Source: Lunularia cruciata (lineage: Eukaryota; Streptophyta; Marchantiopsida; Lunulariales; Lunulariaceae). Taken from it: a stretch of 64,000 nt of DNA. Within the stretch, counting starts at the first letter, position 1; each line of letters begins with the position of its first letter. A model generated the notes under the pieces. It made no database searches, was not told where the DNA came from, and worked only from the letters and a program-made list of their open reading frames with translations. Below, one piece after another: positions 20,399 through 32,473 of this stretch. Made by a program: the position numbers and the translations under genes. The DNA lies in NCBI GenBank assembly GCA_948567375.1, contig OX419762.1, forward strand, positions 43,629,034-43,693,033, written 5' to 3'.

Positions 20399-21120
20399 AT
20401 ATGATGAGTCAGATTACCAAAAGAGAGAGAGGAGAGATGGGCAAAAAGAGTCTTGGAAAATTTTGACTTCAACGTTTATTGAGAACTTTCTTCTAGATGA
20501 TATTTATGAGAGATTGATGAGTAAGGTTATCTTCCTCAAACATGGAGATGGAGAGAAAGTGAAAGTCTATGTAGAAAGAGTGGAGAAGTTAAGAGTCCAA
20601 ATTTGGCATAGTGTTGAAGAAGAATGGAAATGATGTGGAGATTATTATGATTGGCATAAGAGCCATGCTCACCAAGAATTTTATTGAATTAGAAGCAATT
20701 AGAAGCAAGATGAGATATGAGAAACCTTCTTCCAAGGTTGACTATCAAGATTACTTATATGTATGGAGGAGAGTTTGGAAAAGGATGCAAGTAATTTGGT
20801 GGTGAAGGAGATTGTGTATCTTTCTCAAGGCTACAAGTATTGTAGAAATTCTAATACTTTGGTGGCAAGAGTTGCACTACAAGTAGCAATTACTCCGGTT
20901 CTTACATCTCTACCAAAAGATCCATTTAAAACTATCATGGAACAACTTATAGATCTCAAGATCAACTATTAGTGCAACTATGGGAGAAAAGAGAGATAGA
21001 TTAGAATGTGGGGAGAGGGCCTAGGAATTATGTAAGCTATCCATGTAGAAAAGGACAACTTACCAACAATTTTAATGATAGAAATTGTTTTGGTTGTGGA
21101 AGAAAAGGTCACATCCAAAG
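20399..21120 (+). pseudogene. Gag of family K, 5'-truncated
   Basis: Begins mid-gag with a frame related to the K gag at 31267-31598 (ERRDGQKESWKIL against ERRDDQEESWGVL). Further on there is a knuckle-like CFGCGRKGHIQRN near 21077 whose final Cys position is a stop codon. Frames shift several times. Confidence 0.75.
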
Positions 21121-21942
21121 GAATTAGCCCAAATTCCACTTACCATAGATGGAGAGGTCACAAGGGAGCCAATAGAGAGAAAGAGGGAGGTAAGGACACC
21201 GAATTGGCTTCTAATCCAGACAAAGGGAATAGTATCTGTAGATGCAGTTGAGAGCAAGTATGAGAAGGGGCAGTGCTCAAACTCCAAAGGTCTTAATTTG
21301 GATCTTTTGGCACAAAAGAAGAAGAAAGCTCATTTTGCAAAGGATGTACACTCTTCTCAAGGATTTACTCCTAGCAAGGATATTGCTGTGCCTACTAGAA
21401 GCACTTGCACTAGCACCTCAATACCATCAACAACAAAGACTCCAAAGAAAAAGTTGGGGATGGACTTCTTGATCTCAAAGCAACAATGGAACTACAATGT
21501 GTTAGAGAATGTTAATAATTGCAAGGCTAACATCAAAGTGGGCCAACTGATTGCTTTGAATCCTACCTTGAGAAAGGAGCTTAGAGGTGATTTGATTTTT
21601 ACAAGGAGCAAAAGGAAGAAGAAAGAAAAAGAGAAAGCTTCATTATCAATGGGAGTGGTAAATGCCAAACAAACAACATGGAAGGCTTGTGAATATACCT
21701 CCAAGATTGATGTGAGAGTAAATGATCACAACATCAAGGATGCTCTTGTTGATGGAGGATTGACAATGATTGTTATGTTAGAGAGGTTGATGAAGAAGTT
21801 AGGTATAATACCCTCTAGACCTTCAACATTTGTGATGAGCATGGCAAACAAGCAACAAGATCAACCAATAAGGATTGTGAATAAGGTGATAGTTTCAATT
21901 ATGGGAGTTCAAAATTTTATGATTTTCCAAGTCTTGAAATAA
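21121..21942 (+). pseudogene. Gag-pol linker and protease of family K
   Basis: An open frame of 285 codons. A basic, Ser/Thr-rich stretch leads to the protease active site ALVDGGLTMIVM near 21740, in the DGG style found in some gypsy-like elements, and to NKVIVSIMGVQNFMIFQVL at the end. The frame stops at 21940-21942. Confidence 0.7.
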
Positions 21943-23240
21943 TCAAGCTATGACTTGCTTCATGGGAGGTCGTGATTGAGAGTAACACAAAAAATTGATT
22001 GATGACACAAAGGGTGCTTGAGGATTGGGTCATCAAACCATTGAGTTACAGTTCTTGTCACTAACACGACCAACACTTCACATTCAAATACACCAATGTT
22101 TGATTATTGTGAACCAGATTTAGGAAAAGAAGCTTCAAGTGTGGATACAAGTATGGAGGAAGAGACTTCCATAAAGAAGGATGAATCTGAATCTGATTTA
22201 GATGTGTATCTCTTGTGTGCTATGGATTTTTCACCTAAGCTAGAGGTTTTGAAAGACCCAAATAAATCACCATTGACACTTGAGGAGATAGAGAGTAGAT
22301 TATCTACCCTCAAGTATGGTCCAAACATTACCAAGGAGGAGAAGGTGAGATTTGAGGAGATTATTTGAGTTCATCCATGTGTTTACTTTTAGTTGCAAGG
22401 ATCTAATGAAGTCACCTTGGAGGAGCACAAGATAGAAGTGGAGTCACATGCCAGACCAGTTTGCCAAAAACAATGTCTCATTAGTCCACCAATAGCTTTG
22501 GTTGTGAAGGAGTGGATTGATAAGCTCAAGGAGGTTGGATTTATATTTGAGGTGGAGAATTCATAATGGATGTCTCCAATTATGATTGTGAAGAAAAAGA
22601 ATGGTAAGCTTTGAGTATGTGTGAATTACAAGAAGCTCAATGTTGTTATTAAGAAGGACTATAACACTTGGTCATTCATTGACAAGATCTTGGAGCAAGT
22701 TGCACGTCATGAGAGGTAAAATTTTGGATATGGTTATAATGGGTATAACCAAATCAAGATTGCACTAGAGCATCAACAACTCCTCACATTCACTACCTCA
22801 CTTGGGAGACTTATGCTTTCAAGGTCATGCATTTTGGGTTTTGCAATGCTCTAGCCACATTTTCATGGTTCATGAATAAGGTGTTGGAACCTTTCATTGT
22901 GAAATTTGTGAGAGATTCATTGATGTCTTGTGTGTCTATGAGAGCAAAGAGGAGCACTTTGAGCACCTCATCAAGGTCTTGCAACTCTTGGATGAAGGAA
23001 ATGCATCACCTTTTAGAGGACATGAGGTTCTCAAAGCAATGATGAGCTCAAGAAATCCCTTATTATGACTCCAATTCTTGCTAAACTTGATTGGTGTAAG
23101 CCTTTCATCCTCTACACTAATGTTTCCAATGTAGTTATAGGATGCACCATTAGTCAATTAGACCAAGTTGGGCATGATCATCTAATAGCTTATGCTTGTA
23201 AACAGATGGTTTTAGCATAAAAGAATTACTTAGTCAAGGA
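21943..23240 (+). pseudogene. RT of family K
   Basis: Blocks such as VCVNYKKLNVVIKKD near 22620 and a degraded GYNGYNQIKIA near 22735 are present. The catalytic YVDD-type segment expected near 22900 is not recognisable. Several stops and a large frame break show that this RT is long dead. Confidence 0.7.
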
Positions 23241-23511
23241 GAGAGAAAGGTTGGAAGTGCTCTTAAATCTCAAGAAATTTAGACACTTCTTGATTGGAGG
23301 GAAAGCCACCATTGTCATACATCACAAGGCTTTGAAATACTTCTTTAAAAAGCCTGAAGTGGAAAGGAAGCTAGCAAGGTGGATGATACTCTTTTCTAAA
23401 TATGACTACATCATTGGGAATAGGCCAAGGAAGAAATATGCAAATGCTGATTTGTTATCCAAAGCTTATGATCATGATGGAGTTGACCAATGGATGATTC
23501 CTCCCAAATAA
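23241..23511 (+). pseudogene. RNase H of family K
   Basis: An open stretch reads ERLEVLLNLKKFRHFLIGGK, then ALKYFFKKPEVERKLARW, then RKKYANADLLSK. These are the conserved C-terminal blocks of gypsy RNase H. The frame stops at 23509. Confidence 0.75.
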
Positions 23512-24853
23512 GGAGCTCATGAAAATCTCAATCACTCAAGAGGTTCCAATGGAGTACAAGGATATGGAATTTGTTACAAAAGGTAACTATCCAAAAGGGA
23601 TGCATCCTAAGAAGAAGGCCCTCATAGCAAGATCTAGACCTAACACTATAGTGGAACATATTCTTTTCTACCAAGGAGCATATGGTCTACTTTGAAGAGT
23701 AGTAGGTAAGGAGGAGTTTATTTTACTCATAAATGAGTTTCATGAAGGGTTAGTGTGTGGTGGACACCTTGCAAGAAAGGTGATTTCTTTCAAGATTCTA
23801 GATGCAAGTTACCAATGGAGGAGGATTTTCAAAGATTATCTTGATTATTGCAAAACTTCTAATGTTTGTCAAGCTTTTGCTAGAAAGTCTACTTCCACTC
23901 TCCCTCTTACATCAATTCCATTGTAAGGACCTTTTAAGAAGTGTGGAATTGACTTTGTAGGTCCTCTCAATAAAACCACAAAAAACAATTGGTATATTGT
24001 GGTAGTTATTGATTACAATACCAAGGGGGTTGAGGTTAGACCATTGAGGGACAAGAATGAAGATGAAGTTGGTAATTTCTTTATGAACACATTATTATTA
24101 TTTGGGTGCCCTTTGTAATTGTTGTTTTATAGAGGAGGAGAGTTTATAGAGAACATTACTACAACCATGCTATGATATTTCTCTATCACATATAGAGTAA
24201 ATACATTCTATAAGACAAATTCTAATGGTTTGGCAAAGAGAACCAATCAGACCTTATGCATGATGTTGGCCACAGATGTAGAAATGTAGAGAGCTAAACA
24301 TCATTAGGACAAGAGGATTCATGAAATTGTATGGGAGTATAGAACAACCATGAAGATTTCCACCAGATATTCTCCATTCTATTTAGTATATGGTATTGAG
24401 TCTACCTTACCTATTCACTTTGATCTTCCTACCTTCCAAAGCATTCATAGGAGATTGAAGAAAGCACAAGGAAGTGATGTAGAGAAGTCAAGGAAGGATC
24501 AACTCATGAAGGAAGCAAGAGCAATTATTGTGGTTTGAGTGGAGCAAGCCCAAAGGAAACAAAAGGAGAACTATGACAAGATGTAAGGCAAGAAGAAAGT
24601 GGAGCTCTCCAAAGAAGGTGATTGGGTAATGTTGTTTGATTATATTTGATTCAAAAGAATATAAAAGAAATTTTTGCCTAAGTACTTTGGATCTTTCATA
24701 GTGGAGAAAATTTTAGGCAATTACACTTATGATCTCAAGGAGTTGGGAGGAAGACACTTTTATAGGATTAACCATGATAAGTTAAAGATGTATCATAAAA
24801 GGTAGAGAGATCTTCACTCCAAGGACAAAGTAAAATTTTAGTCCATGGGTAAA
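23512..24853 (+). pseudogene. Integrase of family K
   Basis: The sequence shows a CQAFARKS zinc-domain remnant, GIDFVGPLN near 23950 with the first catalytic Asp, a degraded YRGGEF block, SNGLAKRTNQTL near 24225 (Lys where the catalytic Glu is expected) and a C-terminal GDWVMLFD-type segment ending near 24830. At least eight stops interrupt the frame. Confidence 0.75.
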
Positions 24854-26580
24854 TCTAACACCCATTTGTGCATATATGTGTTATTGTGATATTTATTTTG
24901 GTGTAATAAATACTTGAAAGATATCATTTATATAAAGATAAATAATAGCTCTACATTAGTCATGATTAGGTAAATTTAGTCATAGTTAAAATAGAGTGAC
25001 TTTGCTTTAGAGGAAGTGGAAAAGATGAATATCACTATTTTGGATTTTAGTGTATTGACTTGGTATTATTCTTCAGTGTTTTGCTTTAAGGAAAAAAGTT
25101 GAGAACTTTTGGATCCACAAGCTTTTTGTTTTGAATTATTTTACAAACCAAGGATATTGCATGTGAATGAGTCCCTGACTTAGTGCTTGGGTCAAGATAA
25201 CACCACATGCTTAGGAGAATATCCCATGAGTATGTATATTCTTTTAGAATTTTGACTTTTAGCCAAGTAACTTGAGTTATTCCAGTAATTACTAACTTTG
25301 GTGCATAACTATTTCATAAATATATAAACTAGGGGTGAAGAGGTATTCATCATCATTTCATTTGCAACTATCTCTCTCTCATTGGGTTCTCTAGTGAACA
25401 ATGGTTTGAATCTTGAAGTGTTAGCCTAGGAGGAGTATGGTGGAGTTGGATTCCTTACCTTCTTAATCTATGGTGTACTACCATAATAACCATCAAAGGT
25501 TCATGTTGAGTGAGTGTAATGTTCTAAGGATATAAGAGAAACATAGAAGCAAAAACACAATTTTCACACTCAAACTTTGATGCTCCCTTTCTCTTTATTA
25601 TATAGCCAAAGAGGATTTCCTCCAAGGATGCTCCACCATAGAATTAAGTACATGGATAGGTGACCTTTCAACGAGCTCCACTAGATTACTTGCTTGGATG
25701 GGTGACATGTCAATCATGGTCCCATCTGGTTGGTCAAAATTTGTTTTGACCAAACGGAATCTTCCTATAGGAATCTCAAAATTACGTGGGTGATGTACCA
25801 TTGGAAAGCTATCAATGAGACAAACCAAGAGGAAGGAAGGCTAGCCTTCCATTGTGGGGTGGGAGGGTGGAATCTATATTTTTGAGGTCTAATTCATCCA
25901 TCTAGTCCTCCAAATTGCCTCTAAATTTTTCATGCCTGTTTTGGTTTCCGTCCTATTAGAAGAAGTTCTCCTTTGATGATACCTCTACTTGATCTACTTC
26001 ATCTATTATGTGTACATCTTTCCAAATGTCACCAACCCAAATTCTATCTTTAGATCATATGTTTAGCTATTGATTCTAAAGTCTTCAAGCATGTTTTGGT
26101 TCTTAGCCTATTAGTAGAAGTACTCTTTTGGTTATGCCTTTGTCTAATCTACTTGATCCATCATATATAACATCTTCCTAAATGTTATCAAACCAAATTT
26201 CATGTCTAGATCATGTGTTTAGCTATTGGTATTACAATGAGAGACCGGCCAACTCACAAGACCTTTTTCACCAAGACTAGGAGGGAGGAGATCTAGGACC
26301 AAGGAGTTGTGTAGAAGGACTTCCAAAGAGCCTTGAATGTAATGGAATAGTAATATTTTTAGAAATCTTTGTGAAAGATCTTGGAGAGAGTTTTAGCACC
26401 ATTGTAAAGAAACTATCATTTTCATCAACTAGTTCTCAAGAATAGTAATGGAGCTAGTCTTACAATTTATGAATAAACTATCTATCAGAGTTTGATTAAT
26501 ATGTACTAGGATTTGATTTGTGTGGTGGAAATCTTTGAGTAACCTGAAGCTTTTATGTTCCCTATAGTTGACTACTCTCA
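24854..26580 (+). mobile_element. LTR of family K interrupted by a solo LTR
   Basis: It starts with TCTAACACCC (counterpart of TGTAACATCC at 9414) right after the K integrase. After removing solo LTR B (25515-26236) it resumes with GAGAGACCGGCC, matching the GAGAGATAGTCC of the 9414 copy. The likely end is at 26580 (CTACTCTCA) followed by TATGATATTAATCATG, a decayed primer site. The block is about 1.0 kb without the insert. Being preceded by K integrase and followed by K gag (31267), it may be shared by two tandem K elements. The last ~300 bp do not match the other K LTRs, so the 3' limit is uncertain. Confidence 0.55.
25515..26236 (+). mobile_element. Solo LTR, family S (copy B)
   Basis: 722 bp from TGTAATGTTC to GGTATTACA, flanked by GTGAG and ATGAG (one mismatch). 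It carries an internal ~155-bp tandem duplication (units around 25950 and 26108) shared with copy D. Inserted into the K LTR. Confidence 0.85.
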
Positions 26581-26623
26581 TATGATATTAATCATGTTTG
26601 TATTCTATTAATTATAAGATGAA
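26581..26623. other. Decayed K primer site and leader
   Basis: A TGATATTAATCATG stretch resembles TGGTATCAGAGCATG. It is cut by the plus-strand H element at 26624 and resumes with K gag leader at 31230. Confidence 0.4.
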
Positions 26624-27035
26624 TATGACAATACGGAGTTTAGCAACATAGTTAGTAAGGCTAACAAAGTAAAGAATAAGCCAAATTAGCCCAAAATATT
26701 CCAGAAACATCTAGGAAGCTTCTTGGGAAGCTTCCTGACTAGCTTAACTTGCACCCCAAGTAGGTAGCTTCTAGAAGCTTCCAACTAGTTTAGCTTGCAC
26801 GCCAAGTAGGCGGCTTCTAGAAGGAAGCTTCTTGAGAAGCTTCCTGGTTAACTTAGCTTGCACTCTAAGAAAGTGGCTCAAGGAAGCTTCTTGAGAATCT
26901 TCTCAAGGGCCTTGTATGCTACCTACAAATACCAAACCCAAAGCTCATGCTAGGCATTTGGAGTTTTCCCACATTCATGTGTCCCAATGTGAGTTTCTAT
27001 TCTCCTATTTCTCTCCTTGGTCTTGGTCTTTTACG
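26624..27035 (+). repeat. 5' LTR of plus-strand H element
   Basis: 412 bp, from a mutated TATGACAATACGG to TCTTTTACG. GAAGCTTC units persist, but the TATA box is mutated to TACAAATA. Confidence 0.88.
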
Positions 27036-27047
27036 TTGGTATCAGAG
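27036..27047 (+). other. Primer binding site for initiator tRNA-Met (plus-strand H)
   Basis: TTGGTATCAGAG directly after the 5' LTR, an unmutated initiator tRNA-Met complement. Confidence 0.88.
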
Positions 27048-27934
27048 TAGGAATAGGATGAATGGAATTTATGGACCACCAAATACACTTTCACCAAACC
27101 ATTGGAATTTTTGTGTCCAAGTACTACCCAAGCATTGTTTCACACAATTCATCACGTCACACTTTGGACAAGATTTTCCGTATATGATCACCATATCTGA
27201 GGAACCCTTGGTGCTTCAAATTGTAACTTATGGAGAATGATGGACATACTATTTCTATGTGTTAATAAATTAGATAGATTAGGGGTGGAGTGATAGAGTA
27301 GCAACCATAGCGGCAATGCTCAATGTTATCCTTGCTATGCAGCAACAAATTGAGTACCTTACTTGATTGTTGGATGAATGAGAGCTTTGATGACAAGAGC
27401 ACATAGAGAAAGTACCAATTCAAGAAAGAGAAGATCAGATCCGATTCCCTAAACCCAATGTATTTGAAGGTAAGAATCTCTCAAGTATAGTGGAGAATTT
27501 TGTGTTTGACCATGAATGTTATTTTGAAGCTACCAATCTGCAAGACAAACAAAAATAGATTCTCTTGGCTTCTAGCCAATTGGATGGAGTAGCAAAGCTA
27601 TGGTGGAGATTCCGAGTGGAGTGAGTTGAACGTCAAATTGTTGCACCAATCTTGACTTGGGCAAAATTCAAGAGTGCAATAATTAGTCGGTTCCAAGTAT
27701 TAAATGCCACACAAGCTGCACGGGATAGGTTGGTAGAGTTGAAATAGATTGGCTCTGTAAGAGGTTACATCATGCAATTTCAGAATACCATCATGAAAAT
27801 TCCAAATATACCAAAAGATGAAGCTCAGGATCGATTTGTGAGGAGCTTGAATTCAAGAATCAAATTAGAGGTAACCATGCAAGAGCCACAACACTTGGAG
27901 GAAGCCATGCAATTACCCTCTAATCATGGATTAC
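27048..27934 (+). pseudogene. Leader and truncated gag (plus-strand H)
   Basis: The leader matches that of the inner copy. A gag frame with CGA-to-TGA and CAG-to-TAG type stops runs to about 27912 and is then fused by deletion to pol. An open stretch covers QFQNTIMKIPNI and LEVTMQEPQHLEEAMQL. Confidence 0.8.
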
Positions 27935-29430
27935 CTTCTGATTGTGGTATGCCCTTCAAGATTGAGTTATTGCTAGGGAGTACTCTAATGAGTAGACCAA
28001 TCTATATGCTCTCACCAAAGGAGTTGGAGGAGTTGCGAAAAAAACGTACAAAGTTGTTTAGGAAGGACTTCATATGACATAGCACTTCTCCTTGGGGAGC
28101 ACCTATACTATTAGTTTTGAAGAAGGATGGAGGACTTTGTTTTTGTATTGATTACCATGGGCTCAATAAGCAAACAATGAATGCATATCCCTTGCCTTGG
28201 ATTGATAACTTGCTTGATCAAATGAGTGGAGCATGATACTTTTCCAAGTTGGATCTTTGCAATGGCTATTAGAAAATCCCCATTGATAGAGAGGATGTGA
28301 AAAAGATTACCTTTTGCATGAGGTATGGGCATTTTGAGTGGAGAGTACTACCTTTCGGGCTCACTAATGCTCCAGCAGTCTTCATGGATCAGATGCATTG
28401 GGTGTTGGATGGACTGTTGGATGGGTACGTGGTGGTGTTCTTGGATGATATCTTAATCTATAGCAAGACAGAGGCAAAACACATGAATCATGCGCAAGAA
28501 GTCCTAAGACTACTCCAACAATGGAAATTTTATTGTAAGAAGTCAAAGTGTGTTTTTTGGCAGAAGGAAGTTACCTTCTTGGGTCACAAGATCTCATCAA
28601 AGTAGTCAAGATAGAAGAGGAGAAAATCAAGGCCATAACTAATTGGCCTACTCCAAAGGATGCTATAGAAGTACGGGCATTTAATAGATTGGCCAGTTTT
28701 TACTAACGGTTCATCCATTATTATGCTCATGTGATTGCACCATTGAATGACCTCTTGGGGAAGAACTTGAGCTTCCAATGGACCACCAATCAAGAAGAAG
28801 CATTCCAAAAGTTGAAACATATGGTGTTGTTGAAGCCCATTCTTCAACCATATGATCCTCAACTACCTTGAGTGGTTAATTTTGATGCTTCTAACTTTGC
28901 AATTGGAGCCATGTTGCAAAAGGAATTCTCAGATGGACTACATCTCATTGCCTTTGTGTCTCACCGACTAAATACAATTGAAAGAAATTACCTCCCTCAA
29001 GATTGAGAACAACTTGAGCTGAAAGAAATTACCTCTCTCAAGATTGAGAACAACTTGCAATGGTATATGCAACCAAAGTATGGAGGCATTATCTCTTGGG
29101 GAAACAAATGATCATGCAAACTGATCACAAACCTTGCAGACCTTACACTTGGAACACATGAAGAGTCAACATCATTGATGGGAGGAACAACTTCAATTTT
29201 TGGACATCAAACTTGAGTACAAACCAGGTCAGTTCCATGTCATCCCTAATGCTCTATCACAACAAACTGATTTGAAGTCTCTTCCTCTCATCAAGGCAAC
29301 AATTATGATAGTGTCAATTGACTCCAAGGTCCAAAACAAGTTTCGATCAGCTCTACAACAAGTTCTCTTCTTCCAAATGGTACATGGTCATCTTATAGCA
29401 TGCAAAAAGGAGTAAAACACCTTCTCTTTC
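27935..29430 (+). pseudogene. RT and RNase H (plus-strand H)
   Basis: RT blocks [18 protein letters not shown], a GY-stop-KIP version of SGYWQIP (TGG to TAG), FGLTNAPAVFMDQMH and [11 protein letters not shown] near 28431 are readable. RNase H shows FHVIPNALSQQTDLKS near 29240. A short stretch near 28985-29050 (GAAAGAAATTACCTC...GAACAACTTG) is tandemly duplicated. Confidence 0.82.
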
Positions 29431-30803
29431 AAGGAAGGCCTTCTATTTGATGAGGACCATATCTATGTTCCAGCCAAAGATGATCTTTGACTTGTGCGCC
29501 TTCAAGAAGCCCATCATTTACCAATAGCTAGTCACATGGGTGTAGACAAGACCTTGGGTACCCTCCAATGCCGATGGTGGTGGCCCAACATGACACAAGA
29601 TGTTTGAGAATTTGTCCAATTGTGTGAGACCTACCAATGTAACAAGGCCAGCAACCATAAGCCAAGTGGACTCCTTTAACCACTCCCCATTCCATCTGCT
29701 TGATGTGAACATGTAAGCTTGGATCTCATTGCATCCTTGCCCCATACAAAGCAAAGACACATAGCAATCATGGTGTTTGTGGATAAGCTTAGTAAGCAAA
29801 TCCACTTGGCACTAACCTTTGATATTGTGGATACTCCAACCTTAGCACAAATCTACTTCAATAATATCATGGGATGCCATGTTTACTCATCTCCGACCGT
29901 GATCCTTGATTCACCAGGAAGTTTTGGCAAGCATTCTTCCAAATACTCAAAACCAAGCTTGTTTTATCCATAGTCTATCATCTTTCAACAGATGGACAAA
30001 CCAAACATGCAAATCATATCGTGGAGGATATGTTGTGTGCCTTTGTCAATGTCCCCCATACCAATTGAGATGAATGTCTTGCAGCTGCAAAATTTTACTA
30101 CAATAATTCCAAACAGGCAAGCATTGGATTTTCTCTTTTCTTTCTCAATTTTGGCTAAGATCCACTTGTTCCAAATTCTCTTCTTGCTCGTCCTCCATCT
30201 CAAGTCCCTCATACTTCAACCTTCTTGACCACCATATCCCAATCTCTCCAAGAAGCCAAATCTTACTTCCTTGTTGCTCCAAATTGTCAAAAAACAATAT
30301 ACAGACTACCATCATCGTGATCTCACCTTTGAAAGTGATGATAAAGTCATGTTATCCTCTAGTAACCTACCCCTCCCACTTGATACCCAAGTTTGCAACT
30401 CACCCCTAATTAGATAGGACCCTTTGCTGTCACTCAAATCATCTCTCTTGTTGCTTATTGCCTTGCCTTACCTTGTCATATGCGCATCCACCTTGTCTTT
30501 CACATTTCTAAGTTGAAACCTTTTGTCCCTAACCCATCTTCTTTTTCCTCTTGTGTCCAACCTCCTCTTCCTCCCATCCCTATCCATGATCATGAGGAGT
30601 ATGAAGTTGATTGTATCCTTGCATGTTGCTACATTCAACAAGGACGCCAACAACATATGGAGTACAAGGTCCTTTGGAAAGTGTATACCCTTCATGATGC
30701 CACATAGGAACCTCTTTCTCACCTCTAGAATACATAAATGGTCATCCATGAGTTTGAAGCTTCAATGGCAATGAGGACATCACCAACTAGCGGTGGGAGA
30801 ATA
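29431..30803 (+). pseudogene. Integrase and chromodomain (plus-strand H)
   Basis: Zinc-domain text (LQEAHHLPIASHMGVDKTLG), a core with TDGQTKHAN near 29990 and a chromodomain near 30594-30770 (EEYEVDCIL, MEYKVLWK) are visible in broken frames. The catalytic Glu position is Lys here too, as in the inner copy. Confidence 0.8.
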
Positions 30804-31229
30804 TGTAACAATATGGAGTTTAGTGATGCAATTAATAAGGCTAACAAAGTAAAGAATAAGCCAAATTAGCCCAAAATATTCTAGAAACATCTAGGAAGCT
30901 TCTTGGGAAGCTTTTAGACTAGCTCAACTTGCAACCCAAGTAGGTAGCTTCTAAAAGAAAGCTTCTAGAAGCTTCCAACTAGCTTAGCTTGCATGCCAAA
31001 TAGGCGGCTTCTAGAAGGAAGCTTCTTGAGAAGCTTCTTGGATAACTTGGCTTGCACTCTAAGAAAGCGGCTCAAGGAAACTTCTTGAAAATCTTCTCAA
31101 TGGCCTTGTTTGCTACCTATAAATACCAAACCTAAAGCTCATGCTAGGCAGTCAGAGTTTTTCCACATTCAAGTGTCCCAATATGAATTTCCATTCTCTT
31201 ATTTCTCTTCTTGGTCTTGGTCTTTTACT
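30804..31229 (+). repeat. 3' LTR of plus-strand H element
   Basis: 426 bp, TGTAACAATATGG to TCTTTTACT, preceded by a polypurine-rich GGTGGGAGAATA. It keeps an intact CTATAAATACC box near 31117. Confidence 0.9.
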
Positions 31230-31905
31230 GTGAGGAAAAAAGAGGAGAAAGGTAGTGAGAAGCTAAGATGGAGAAAATTTCAATTTTCTTTGGCAAGGAT
31301 GGAGAAGATGTGGAGGTCTTTTTGAGGGACTTCAAGAGAGCTTGCAGAAGTAACAATGAAAGGAGGAAAAATGAGTGGACTTCATTGTTACCAGATTTCT
31401 TTAAGGATACATCTCTTACATGGTATGAGTCAAAATACAAAAAGAAAGAGAGGAGAGATGACCAAGAGGAATCTTGGGGGGTTTTGACTATTTCATTTAT
31501 TGAGAAATTTCTGTTAAATGGAAATTATGAGAGATTGATGAGTGAGATTACTTTCTTCAAGCAAGGAGATGGAGAGAAAGTGAGAGCATTTGCAAAATGA
31601 ATAGAGAAGTTAGAGTCCCAATTTTGCATAATGTTGAGGAAGAGTGGAGATGATGTGGAGACTACTATGATTGGATAGTAACCATGCTTACCAAGAACTT
31701 TGTGGGAGGGTTTAAAACAAAAATTTGAAGTAAGGTGAAATGTGAAAAACCTTATTCCAAGATAGAAATTTTTAATTTTTAATTTGCATGTATGAGAGTT
31801 TGGATGGAGATGAGTGTAATGACTATAAATTGTGAGCCATGAGTAATGTTGAGCAACAAGGAGAAAATATTGAATGAGAAAATGTAACAAGGAGCAATTG
31901 TTGAG
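31230..31905 (+). pseudogene. Gag of a second family K element
   Basis: The start ATG near 31268 (MEKISIFFGKDGEDVEVFLRDF) opens a 110-codon gag N-terminal half, which then decays. It aligns with the gag at 20399. It is the continuation of the K leader interrupted at 26623. It is cut at 31906 by solo LTR C. Confidence 0.7.
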
Positions 31906-32473
31906 TGTAATGTTCCCAAGACAAGAGAAACCTCAAGAGAAACACAAAAGAAGACACACAGGAGAAACAAGGCTTCATCCTTCATACTCTAATGCCCCAA
32001 AGGAGCACTTTATCTTTATTACATAGTAAAGAGTATCCACTCAAAGAGAGCTACACCCTTGGGTAAGACACGTGGATTGGTGACATATCAGCAAGATCCA
32101 CTCTTAGATTAGTTGAATGGATAAGTGATATGTCAATCCTTACCCTATTTGGTTGGTCAAACAAGTTTGACAAAAAGGAAACTTTGGAGAATCTTTCTCT
32201 ATGAAGCTCAAAATAGTAAAGATAAGGTACCATTGGAAAGCTCTTGAAAAGAAGGGAGGAATATTCAATTTTTAAAGGTCTAATTTATCTATATAGGCCT
32301 CCATAATTGACTGTAAAGTTTTCAAGGTGTTTTTGACTTTTGCCCTATTAGTGGAAGTACTTGTTTGGTGACACCTCTATTTGATCTACTTGGACCATCA
32401 TAAATAATATCCTTCAATATATTACCAAGCCATTTTCCATTTCTAAATAATATGTCTAGCTAATGGTATTATA
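31906..32473 (+). mobile_element. Solo LTR, family S (copy C)
   Basis: 568 bp from TGTAATGTTCCC to GGTATTATA, flanked on both sides by TTGAG, a perfect 5-bp duplication. It has the single-unit form without the internal duplication. Confidence 0.9.

Larger units (their letters stand above)
26624..31229 (+). mobile_element. Family H retrotransposon, plus strand, internally deleted
   Basis: 5' LTR 26624-27035, primer site 27036-27047, decayed gag, RT, RNase H, integrase, chromodomain, polypurine tract near 30792 and 3' LTR 30804-31229. At about 27912 the gag frame (LEEAMQLP) jumps directly to the segment before RT ([12 protein letters not shown]), so zinc knuckle and protease are deleted. Flanks are ATGAA and GTGAG, only a weak match. 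It splits a family K element between leader and gag. Confidence 0.88.
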
